From Candidatus Fermentibacterota bacterium (GTDB taxonomy: Bacteria; Fermentibacterota; Fermentibacteria; Fermentibacterales; JCC-6): a stretch of 5,367 nt of DNA. Positions within the stretch are counted from its first letter, which is position 1. Every line of letters begins with the position of its first letter. The DNA lies in the NCBI GenBank assembly GCA_030607835.1, contig JAUWJE010000157.1, positions 1-5,367 on the forward strand, written 5' to 3'. The position numbers were made by a program, and so were the translations under genes. This document shows, one piece after another, positions 1-5,367 of this stretch. The notes beneath the pieces are model-generated. The model was given only the letters and a program-made list of their open reading frames with translations, was not told the origin of the DNA and searched no databases.

Positions 1-486
1 ATGACCACAATCCACGCTTACACGAATGATCAGAGAATACTCGACCTGCCCCACTCGGACTTGAGAAGAGCAAGGGCTGCAGCAGTGAATATCATACCCA
101 CTACTACAGGTGCGGCAGCAGCTGTCGGACTCGTAATCCCCGAGCTTAAAGGCAGGCTGGACGGAATGGCTGTCAGGGTCCCTGTCGCTGATGGCTCACT
201 CGTTGATCTTGTCTGTGAGCTGAACAGCGATGCTTCGGTGGAATCTGTAAACAGAGCCATGAGGGAAGCCGCTGACGGGACACTTCAGGGTGTACTGCAG
301 TACTCAGAGGAACCGCTCGTATCCAGTGATATAGTTGGTAATCCGTACAGTTCCATTTTTGATTCTCTCGTTACAAAAACCATGGGTCCGAGAATGGTTA
401 AAGTTCTTTCCTGGTATGACAATGAATACGCATATGCATGTAGAATGGTCGATTTTGCATGCTTCATGGCGGAGGTCGGGCTGTGA
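1..486 (+). CDS. gap: Glyceraldehyde-3-phosphate dehydrogenase, C-terminal half (5' end outside window)
   Basis: This is the catalytic half of a class I GAPDH, the cytosolic enzyme that oxidises glyceraldehyde-3-phosphate to 1,3-bisphosphoglycerate using NAD(P)+ and phosphate. The visible 161 residues are about half of the usual ~335. The ATG at position 1 is almost certainly an internal Met, because the family has the same M-T-T-[IV]-H stretch just after the catalytic Cys segment. The NAD-binding Rossmann domain and the S-C-T-T-N-C motif therefore lie upstream of the window. Visible family features are the catalytic-base His at residue 5 (TTIHAYTNDQ), the S-loop and substrate region DLRRARAAAVNIIPTTTGAA, then ELKGRLDGMAVRVPV, EEPLVSSDIVG, and the C-terminal SWYDNEYAYACRMVD. 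In that last motif the usual W-G after YDNE is Y-A, while the following conserved Tyr is kept. The reading frame is intact. The stop TGA (484-486) overlaps the pgk start by 4 nt, so this is the upstream gene of a gap-pgk-tpiA operon. Identity is very secure; cofactor preference cannot be judged. Confidence 0.97.
   Translation: MTTIHAYTNDQRILDLPHSDLRRARAAAVNIIPTTTGAAAAVGLVIPELKGRLDGMAVRVPVADGSLVDLVCELNSDASVESVNRAMREAADGTLQGVLQYSEEPLVSSDIVGNPYSSIFDSLVTKTMGPRMVKVLSWYDNEYAYACRMVDFACFMAEVGL
471..476 (+). promoter_or_regulatory. Shine-Dalgarno sequence of pgk
   Basis: GGAGGT lies inside the last codons of gap, six nucleotides before the GTG at 483. It is a near-perfect ribosome binding site and decides the pgk start in favour of GTG 483 over the in-frame ATG at 459, which lies upstream of it. 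Confidence 0.85.
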
Positions 487-1682
487 AATACCCTTTACTT
501 CAAAACACGGAACTTGCCGGTAGAAAAGTCTTCCTCAGATTAGATCTGAATGTCCCGCTTCATGACGGCAGAATTGCCGATGATTCAAGGATAAAAGCTG
601 CTCTGCCGACAATCAGGTACATTCTGGATAAGGGAGCTTCGCTCGTTATAGCCAGTCATCTTGGTAGACCCGGCGGAAAGAGAAATGCTGATTATAGTCT
701 TGCTTCCATAGCTTACAGACTCGAGACTCTTCTTGGGCGAAAAGTACTCTTTGCGCCCGATTGCATCGGAGCCAGGACCGAAACTATGGTTGCATCACTT
801 AAACCTGGAGATGTGCTTCTCCTTGAGAATCTGAGGTTTCATCCAGAAGAAAAGGAGGGAGATCCGGATTTCTCCAGAAAACTGGCATACTGCATAGATA
901 TCTATGTGAACGACGCCTTCGGGACCTGTCACAGAAAACATGCTTCATTGAAAGGTCTTCCTGAGTTCCTGGGTGGAGGGTATATTGGGCTCCTTGTTCA
1001 AAAGGAACTTCACATCTTTGACGAAATGCTTTCTTCCCCTGCGAGACCATTTACGCTCCTTCTAGGTGGGGCCAAGGCTTCAGACAAAATACCCGTAATT
1101 GAGAATCTTCTGCCACGGCTGGATCACATTCTGATAGGTGGCGGAATGGCTTTCACATTCATGAAGACCTTGGGAATGAATGTTGGCCGAAGTCTTCTGG
1201 AGCTGGACCGTCTTGGAGCGGCAGAAAAGGTATTGAAAGAAGCGGATAAGTTCGGAGTGGATATCTTTCTGCCTCTGGACATTGTCATTGCACCCTCTCC
1301 GGGAAGCCCGGAGCAGGCAAGAACTGTATCCGCTGATTCCATTCCTGCAAATGAAGCCGGGCTGGATATCGGACCCAGGACTGTTGAGCAATTCGGGAGG
1401 GTTATCGAAAAGAGCTGCACTGTTGTCTGGAATGGTCCACTCGGGGTTTTCGAGATACCTCCTTTCGATAGAGGAACCAGGAGGATAGCTTCAATTCTAG
1501 CGAATGTTACAAAGACAGGAACCATAAGTGTTGTAGGCGGGGGGGATTCTGTCAGGGCTGTTGTTGAAGCGGGTCATTTCAATGACATATCCTTTGTCTC
1601 AACCGGTGGAGGAGCGTCTCTCATACTTCTTGAGGGTAATGAACTGTTTGCGCTTGAAGCGCTGGGAGGTGAAAGATCCTGA
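483..1682 (+). CDS. pgk: Phosphoglycerate kinase
   Basis: Phosphoglycerate kinase transfers phosphate from 1,3-bisphosphoglycerate to ADP, giving ATP and 3-phosphoglycerate, in the cytoplasm. The chosen GTG start gives 399 residues, a normal length for a bacterial monomeric PGK, and an N-terminus (M-K-Y-P-L-L) like the family. An in-frame ATG at 459 would add eight residues and lies before the Shine-Dalgarno. Motifs in order: substrate-binding RLDLNVPL (19-26), SHLGRPGG (58-65), ENLRF (115-119), NDAFGTCHRKHAS (143-155; commonly T-A-H-R-A-H, here Cys and Lys), nucleotide-site GGAKASDKI (195-203), GGGMAFTF (219-226), WNGPLGVFE (316-324), GGGDS (352-356) and STGGGAS (373-379). Both domains and all main binding motifs are present, so it should be active. 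It overlaps gap by 4 nt (GTGA) and tpiA by 4 nt (CTGA), which points to translational coupling. The C-terminal LEGNELFALEAL matches the usual family ending. Confidence 0.97.
   Translation: MKYPLLQNTELAGRKVFLRLDLNVPLHDGRIADDSRIKAALPTIRYILDKGASLVIASHLGRPGGKRNADYSLASIAYRLETLLGRKVLFAPDCIGARTETMVASLKPGDVLLLENLRFHPEEKEGDPDFSRKLAYCIDIYVNDAFGTCHRKHASLKGLPEFLGGGYIGLLVQKELHIFDEMLSSPARPFTLLLGGAKASDKIPVIENLLPRLDHILIGGGMAFTFMKTLGMNVGRSLLELDRLGAAEKVLKEADKFGVDIFLPLDIVIAPSPGSPEQARTVSADSIPANEAGLDIGPRTVEQFGRVIEKSCTVVWNGPLGVFEIPPFDRGTRRIASILANVTKTGTISVVGGGDSVRAVVEAGHFNDISFVSTGGGASLILLEGNELFALEALGGERS
1665..1672 (+). promoter_or_regulatory. Shine-Dalgarno sequence of tpiA
   Basis: GGAGGTGA in the 3' end of pgk is complementary to the 16S rRNA tail over its whole length. 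It stands six nucleotides before the CTG at 1679. It is 36 nt before the first ATG (1709), too far to serve it. The TGA in it is also the in-frame stop that limits how far upstream the tpiA frame can extend. Confidence 0.85.
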
Positions 1683-2440
1683 GACAGATAATAGGTGGTA
1701 ACTGGAAGATGAACGGTTCCCTTGAGAGCGGTGTATTGTTTATCGAAGAGATGAAAGCGCTTGGTTCGATTGCCGCTCCGGCTTCTATTGTTCTCTTTCC
1801 TCCTTTCACACTTATACCATTACTTGCCGAATTCGCTTCGGACGCTGGAATAGAGACCGGCGGGCAGGATCTGTTCTGGCTGGAAAAGGGTGCATTCACT
1901 GGTGAGATAAGTCCTGATATGCTTAAAGATGCTGGATCTACCTGGTTCATCGCTGGTCACAGCGAGCGTAGACATGTTCTTGGTGAGACAGATGAGATTG
2001 TGAGAAAAAAACTGGAAGCAGGACTTAAAAGTGGTCTCAAGGGCATCCTCTGCGTGGGTGAGCTTATAACTGAACGCGAAGCTAATCGAACTGAGATGGT
2101 TATCATGAGACAGATTAAATCCTCTCTTGACGGACTGGATAACGTCTCACCTGAAAACTTCGTCATTGCATACGAACCTGTCTGGGCAATAGGTACCGGA
2201 CTCACAGCAATGCCTGAAGAAGCGGAAAGAGTTCATTCTCTGATAAGGGAGTGTGTATCCGGTATCATGGGTCAGGAATTCGCGGACAACCTTCGTATCC
2301 AGTATGGCGGAAGCGTGAAACCGTCCAACGCCACCGCAATTCTCTCAAAACCGTCAGTTAATGGAGCTCTTGTCGGGGGTGCCAGTCTGAATGCCGGCAG
2401 CTTCATGGATATTATAAACTCGGTACCTCTCCACTCTTAA
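1679..2440 (+). CDS. tpiA: Triosephosphate isomerase, probable CTG start
   Basis: Triosephosphate isomerase interconverts dihydroxyacetone phosphate and glyceraldehyde-3-phosphate, as a TIM-barrel dimer in the cytoplasm. Starting at CTG 1679 gives 253 residues, the usual family length (~250), and the usual N-terminus R-Q-I-I-G-G-N-W-K-M-N. In this numbering the catalytic residues are Asn8 and Lys10, His94 (AGHSERR) and Glu166 (AYEPVWAIGTG, with flexible loop 6). Phosphate-binding YGGSV (209-213) and GALVGGASL (229-237) are also present, as is the conserved Cys in ILCVGE. The first ATG (1709) would start at residue 11 and delete Asn8 and Lys10, so it cannot be the true start of an active enzyme. 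No ATG, GTG or TTG exists between it and the in-frame stop at 1670-1672. CTG sits six nt after a full Shine-Dalgarno and overlaps the pgk stop as CTGA, the same geometry as gap/pgk. ATC (1676) or ATA (1688) are less likely initiators. The identity is certain; the start codon is an inference. Confidence 0.95.
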   Translation: MRQIIGGNWKMNGSLESGVLFIEEMKALGSIAAPASIVLFPPFTLIPLLAEFASDAGIETGGQDLFWLEKGAFTGEISPDMLKDAGSTWFIAGHSERRHVLGETDEIVRKKLEAGLKSGLKGILCVGELITEREANRTEMVIMRQIKSSLDGLDNVSPENFVIAYEPVWAIGTGLTAMPEEAERVHSLIRECVSGIMGQEFADNLRIQYGGSVKPSNATAILSKPSVNGALVGGASLNAGSFMDIINSVPLHS

Positions 2441-2444
2441 TGAA

Positions 2445-3308
2445 ATGACTCGTGCTGAAGGGCATGACTCCTCCGGGAATTCATATAGCCCGGAGAAAAA
2501 GTTCATTGAAAGTGCGTGCTCTTATAAGGTTAGACCCCTTTGCCGCATTGGAATAGCATTTGCTGGATATATCCTGTGGATCATAGTTCATGCATTACTA
2601 TCCCGGTCTCTGTGTTTCATAGAAAACGATATTCTGAACGCTGCCGTTGCCGGCTTCCTGGCTCTTGTGATTCTGTTGCCGCTGTGGAAACTTGTGCCGG
2701 GAGTGACTCGAAAACTCGGTGCTGAAAACAGCTTGATTGTCGCAGCTGTCACATTCATACTATTCTGTCCATTTCTGGTTATCGCTTTCAGTTCAGGTCT
2801 GGCATACACGGGGTTCACATTCCGATGGATCCAGTTCGCAATGGCTCTCCTGCTGCTGGCAACGACCGAGGAGGTTATCTGCAGGGGATTCATTCTTGAC
2901 CTATTGAGCTTCAGAGGGAAACGGATTATCGGGCTTCTGCTCTCTTCTGCCATTTTTGCATATCTGCATATGAATAACGATTTTGCGTCAGTATCAGGTA
3001 TACTCAATATCTTTCTAGTGGGTATTCTCTTCGGATTGATCAGGTTCCTGACAAACGGGCTTTTCTATCCTGTGCTGGTTCACTGGCTCTGGAACCTGGT
3101 TACAGGGATGGTATTCGGGTGGAGTGTGAGCGGGTATACGATACTGCCATCATTATTCAAGCCGGTTCTCAGGCCTCCATGGGGTGGATTCGGACCTGAG
3201 GAGTCCATTCTTATGACAATCGCGACAGCTGGCTGTCTGATTGTTCTGGCAAAACGCCAGATGGACAACGGTGATCATACCCAGGTGCGGGACCTCAGGC
3301 TATTTTGA
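2445..3308 (+). CDS. CPBP-family (CAAX protease-like) intramembrane protein
   Basis: This is a 287-residue polytopic membrane protein of the CPBP family (Rce1/Abi type intramembrane proteases). The three diagnostic motifs are intact: EExxxR (E142, E143, R147 in TTEEVICRGF), FxxxH (F171, H175 in FAYLH) and HxxxN (H213, N217 in HWLWN). In Rce1-type enzymes these residues form the active site inside the membrane. Hydrophobic segments lie at about 33-52, 64-83, 97-117, 128-140, 161-175, 185-203, 207-225 and 255-269, after a hydrophilic N-terminus of about 30 residues. The ending G-G-F-G-P-E-E followed by a last helix is common in this family. The substrate is unknown; bacterial members are linked variously to bacteriocin immunity, protein processing and signalling. 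It starts 4 nt after the tpiA stop without a clear Shine-Dalgarno, so it is probably expressed by read-through of ribosomes from tpiA. Its 3' end overlaps the convergent decarboxylase gene by 9 nt. The family call is secure, the exact start less so. Confidence 0.9.
   Translation: MTRAEGHDSSGNSYSPEKKFIESACSYKVRPLCRIGIAFAGYILWIIVHALLSRSLCFIENDILNAAVAGFLALVILLPLWKLVPGVTRKLGAENSLIVAAVTFILFCPFLVIAFSSGLAYTGFTFRWIQFAMALLLLATTEEVICRGFILDLLSFRGKRIIGLLLSSAIFAYLHMNNDFASVSGILNIFLVGILFGLIRFLTNGLFYPVLVHWLWNLVTGMVFGWSVSGYTILPSLFKPVLRPPWGGFGPEESILMTIATAGCLIVLAKRQMDNGDHTQVRDLRLF
2471..2495 (+). repeat. Perfect 7-bp inverted repeat in early CPBP codons
   Basis: CTCCGGG (2471-2477) and CCCGGAG (2489-2495) are exact reverse complements around an 11-nt A/T-rich spacer. 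The potential hairpin begins about 26 nt after the CPBP start codon. It is followed by an A-tract and not a T-tract, so it is not an intrinsic terminator on the plus strand. It might affect translation or message stability after tpiA, or it may be coincidence. No second copy was noticed. Confidence 0.35.
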
Positions 3309-5150
3309 GAGTACTTCCGCGAGCTTCCGCTTCATACTGTCAAGATAGGTCTCCCAGTAATGCTCCACCACCTTGTCGACCATGAAGTAGGGAGTGAGCA
3401 CGCAGGCTCGCATCAGCCTGAGACTGTGAACCCTGTCCCATTCTGCTCTCTCTATTCCCAGACGCTTCACCATGTTAACAGGGGCATCTCCGTAATCGTC
3501 ATAGGTGAATTCCGTATGGGATGTTATGAAATCCTTCTTGAATACCGGGCCTGAAACGTAGGAGCTCAGGTTATAGAGGTTCAGGTTGAGTTCGTTCATC
3601 TTGTCGAGGTCCTTGTTGCCCTCTACATTGAAAGCGAAGTCCACCATGTTGAAATCCGGCCTCGTCAGGGTCTCCATCCGCACCTTCGTGCCGTCGATAT
3701 CAAGCACACGATTCATCTGGATATGGGAATAGAACCTTTTCGCTCCCTCGATACTGGCCCCTATGAGTCTTCCGTAGCCGGTGATATTCAGGGGCAGCAC
3801 CTGATGGGCGGCCCAAACACCGGCAGCCGTGGCGCCGGCCTTGGATCCTTCCAGGATGTAACTGCCGAGAAGAGCAGGGGACTCGGTTCCCTTTTCGAAA
3901 ACATACGCAGCGAAGAACGAGATGGCGTCAACCATCCTTCTGTCCCTTATGGTGATGCCGCCTGCGGCGTAGGGAATGTAGCCCATCTTGTGCGGGTCGA
4001 TCGTGACGGAATCCGATTCCTCGATGGCCTTGAAGGCTGAATAGACTTCTTCCGGTGGCCACTCGATGTCATCCTGGTTTATCACCCCCTTCTCATGAAG
4101 CTGTCTCTTCAGATCGCTGTAGGGGAGGAAATCACCTTTTTCGTCGAGGAAGATGGACCTGGCATATCCTCCGTATGCCGCATCGATGTGCAGGTAGAAA
4201 GAAACACCGCGCTGCTCCATTTTCTTTCGCAGGGCGACTATTCTGTCCACATGATCGACAGCGCCCTCCTCGGTTGTTCCCACCACGGCGACCACACCAA
4301 GGATGGGGATCTCCTTCTCGGCCAGGTCCATTATGGTCTTCTCCAGTACATCGACATCCATCCGGTACTGATCGTCAACCTGAACAGAGATGACATTGTC
4401 GAGGCCTATGCCGATGATCTCACCGGCCTTGACCCACGAGTAGTGCTTGGTCTGCGGCACGATCCACTTGCCCAGCTGCTTCTGCACAATGCCGGTTCCG
4501 CGTACCGATCTGTCCCTGACTTCATCGCATATGTCCTTCACCTTTGCGGAAAGATCAAGGATCTCGTCCACCGTCAGGTTCGCCAGCTGCCAGTCGGATT
4601 TACCTTCCACAAGTTTCGGCCGCAGCTCCTTCACCGCGAAGGGGATGGAAGTGAGGTTCCGTGCGTACCAGATAGCCTCCAGGTTGGCCACGCTTCCATC
4701 TGTGCAGATATGGCCCCAGGCCTTTCCCGTATCGTACCCCATCAGGGCCGCGAAGTCCTTCCCCACCTCCAGCTCCATGGGGGAGGTGGCGGTGCTGGCC
4801 TCATACGCCACATTGTTCGGATTGTAGAGCATGGCAGCGATGTAGCCCAGCATGGCTGGCATGAGGATATCGGCGTTCATGTGTCCGAGGTATCGCGGGG
4901 AGTGCCAGGGCATGGAAGTCACTTTCAGCTTTGCGCAGATCTGGTCCACTACCTGTATTATCCTGTCTTCGGTAAGCCTGAAGTTCTCCTGGTTCTTCTC
5001 GTACAGTGAGACAATGGGTTCGTCCTCGGGATGGAAATCCTTACGCCAGTAAAGGTGCTCGTTTATTGCGTCGGTTAATATCTTTTTGAACAGGTCCCCA
5101 TTCTCGGATTTTGGTCCCAGGAAGAGTCCCTTGATGTCTATTTCTTTCAT
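3300..5150 (-). CDS. tdcA: Tyrosine decarboxylase (Enterococcus type, PLP-dependent group II)
   Basis: This cytosolic PLP enzyme is predicted to decarboxylate L-tyrosine to tyramine and CO2, consuming a proton; related enzymes also act on L-DOPA. The start is placed at ATG 5150 (616 residues). An in-frame GTG at 5159 would add three, but ATG is better spaced from AGGGTGA. The length matches Enterococcus/Lactobacillus tyrosine decarboxylases (~620), longer than ordinary group II decarboxylases (~480). Collinear family segments include GHMNADILMPAMLGY (~89-103), NPNNVAYEAS (~110-119), AWGHICTDGSVANLEAIWYARN (144-165), VPQTKHYSWVKA (~231-242, PLP-stacking His236), VVGTTEEGAVD (~289-299), HIDAAYGGYARSIFLDE (321-337, PLP-binding Asp323), and TIDPHKMGYIPYAAGG with the Schiff-base Lys388. 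A late HTEFTYDDYGDAP segment also matches. It lies one nucleotide after a transporter gene, as expected for a decarboxylase-antiporter pair. Third-position GC is clearly higher than in pgk. Specificity for tyrosine is inferred from overall resemblance; another aromatic or related substrate is possible. Confidence 0.93.
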   Translation of the reverse strand: MKEIDIKGLFLGPKSENGDLFKKILTDAINEHLYWRKDFHPEDEPIVSLYEKNQENFRLTEDRIIQVVDQICAKLKVTSMPWHSPRYLGHMNADILMPAMLGYIAAMLYNPNNVAYEASTATSPMELEVGKDFAALMGYDTGKAWGHICTDGSVANLEAIWYARNLTSIPFAVKELRPKLVEGKSDWQLANLTVDEILDLSAKVKDICDEVRDRSVRGTGIVQKQLGKWIVPQTKHYSWVKAGEIIGIGLDNVISVQVDDQYRMDVDVLEKTIMDLAEKEIPILGVVAVVGTTEEGAVDHVDRIVALRKKMEQRGVSFYLHIDAAYGGYARSIFLDEKGDFLPYSDLKRQLHEKGVINQDDIEWPPEEVYSAFKAIEESDSVTIDPHKMGYIPYAAGGITIRDRRMVDAISFFAAYVFEKGTESPALLGSYILEGSKAGATAAGVWAAHQVLPLNITGYGRLIGASIEGAKRFYSHIQMNRVLDIDGTKVRMETLTRPDFNMVDFAFNVEGNKDLDKMNELNLNLYNLSSYVSGPVFKKDFITSHTEFTYDDYGDAPVNMVKRLGIERAEWDRVHSLRLMRACVLTPYFMVDKVVEHYWETYLDSMKRKLAEVLSK

Positions 5151-5151
5151 T

Positions 5152-5367
5152 CTATTCACCCTTTTCCGTTCCAGTGCTGTTGGCCTCCGCGGCTTTCCAA
5201 TCCGGTTTCCTCCGTGCGTATATGATCAGGGGAAGGCTGGTGAACACGACCAGTCCCAGCACTATGAAGAGAACATAGAACACGGGACTTCCAACCATCA
5301 GGTTCGCCGGAGGGAAGAAACTTATGATGATGACGAAAAGCATGGTCAGGAAACCCAACCCGCCTGC
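5152..5367 (-). CDS. C-terminus of APC-type amino acid antiporter, probably TyrP/GadC-like (5' end outside window)
   Basis: The frame is open to the window edge, and its first possible start (TTG 5358) falls in the middle of a hydrophobic run, so this is the 3' end of a larger gene and not a small protein. The 71 visible residues contain two membrane segments (roughly residues 4-20 and 28-50), separated by S-F-F-P-P-A-N, then the basic stop-transfer I-Y-A-R-R-K-P and a hydrophilic tail ending E-K-G-E. Two last helices with an F-[FI]-P-P turn and a short basic/acidic tail are typical of the C-terminus of GadC/TyrP-like amino acid/amine antiporters of the APC superfamily. The position directly before a tyrosine decarboxylase (TAG at 5154-5152, one nucleotide gap, then ATG) supports a tyrosine/tyramine exchanger. 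The family assignment rests on a short fragment plus context; another membrane protein is possible. Confidence 0.72.
   Translation of the reverse strand, partial: AGGLGFLTMLFVIIISFFPPANLMVGSPVFYVLFIVLGLVVFTSLPLIIYARRKPDWKAAEANSTGTEKGE
5156..5163 (-). promoter_or_regulatory. Shine-Dalgarno sequence of the tyrosine decarboxylase
   Basis: On the minus strand AAGGGTGA ends five nucleotides before ATG 5150. It is embedded in the last codons of the upstream transporter gene. It favours ATG 5150 over GTG 5159, because that GTG lies inside the site itself. Confidence 0.6.

Noticed and set aside
459..482. The upstream ATG at 459 as the start of pgk
   Set aside because: It would add eight residues that are out-of-frame gap codons and would lie before the strong Shine-Dalgarno at 471-476. 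GTG 483 gives the family-like N-terminus M-K-Y-P.
1124..1525. A 133-codon minus-strand open frame antisense to pgk
   Set aside because: It is covered by the conserved core of pgk, has no recognisable motif and no Shine-Dalgarno that stands out; it is a shadow frame.
1709..2440. tpiA starting at ATG 1709
   Set aside because: It would lack the first beta strand and the catalytic Asn and Lys of the N-W-K motif, and the only good Shine-Dalgarno is 36 nt upstream.
3283..3306. Possible terminator: AGGT/ACCT mini-stem followed by TATTTT at the end of the CPBP gene
   Set aside because: The stem is only 4 bp and is separated from a short T run; it is too weak to call an intrinsic terminator.
4763..4789. 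Perfect 8-bp inverted repeat CCACCTCC / GGAGGTGG
   Set aside because: It encodes the conserved decarboxylase segment T-S-P-M-E-L-E-V-G in a GC-rich stretch, so coincidence is the likely reason; there is no T-tract or gene boundary nearby.
4095..5009. A 304-codon plus-strand open frame inside the decarboxylase region
   Set aside because: It lies wholly antisense to the tyrosine decarboxylase, whose family motifs are unmistakable. The high third-position GC of that gene removes stop codons from the antisense frame. The translation shows no recognisable domain.
5152..5358. A stand-alone 68-residue two-helix membrane protein
   Set aside because: The frame stays open to the window edge, the putative start is a TTG within a hydrophobic segment, and the sequence reads like the end of an antiporter; it is a gene cut by the window boundary.

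Overview
This is a gene-dense bacterial window with no intergenic stretch of meaningful length. It holds two gene blocks that face each other. The plus-strand block (1-3308) is a central glycolysis operon: the 3' half of a glyceraldehyde-3-phosphate dehydrogenase gene (cut by the window start), phosphoglycerate kinase, triosephosphate isomerase, and then a CPBP-family (CAAX-protease-like) membrane protein. The minus-strand block (3300-5367) is a tyrosine decarboxylase gene preceded by the last ~71 codons of a membrane transporter that looks like the C-terminus of a GadC/TyrP-type amino acid antiporter (cut by the window end).

The glycolytic genes are packed without gaps. gap and pgk overlap by 4 nt (GTGA), and pgk and tpiA overlap by 4 nt (CTGA). 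At each junction a strong Shine-Dalgarno sequence lies inside the 3' end of the upstream gene. The most useful annotation correction is that tpiA almost certainly starts at a CTG codon (1679). The first ATG (1709) would cut off the catalytic Asn-Trp-Lys segment. pgk most likely starts at GTG 483 and not at the upstream in-frame ATG at 459. Together the three enzymes interconvert dihydroxyacetone phosphate, glyceraldehyde-3-phosphate, 1,3-bisphosphoglycerate and 3-phosphoglycerate, and translational coupling would keep their output in step.

The opposite block resembles the tyrosine decarboxylase/tyramine antiporter pair known from enterococci and lactobacilli. The enzyme removes CO2 from tyrosine while consuming a cytoplasmic proton, and the antiporter exchanges tyramine for tyrosine, giving acid tolerance and a proton-motive force. 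Here the transporter is upstream of the enzyme, separated by one nucleotide. The two blocks meet tail to tail with a 9-nt overlap of coding sequence and no room for a separate terminator.

Organism: the classical gap-pgk-tpiA order, a fermentative amino-acid decarboxylase and a mix of AGA/AGG arginine codons fit an anaerobic or facultative bacterium, possibly an uncultured lineage. The sequence does not allow a firm taxonomic call. The decarboxylase has much higher third-position GC than pgk (hand counts of about 82% against 40% in sampled stretches), so the tyramine block may have been acquired by transfer. No tRNA, rRNA, CRISPR, insertion sequence or convincing promoter or terminator was seen.
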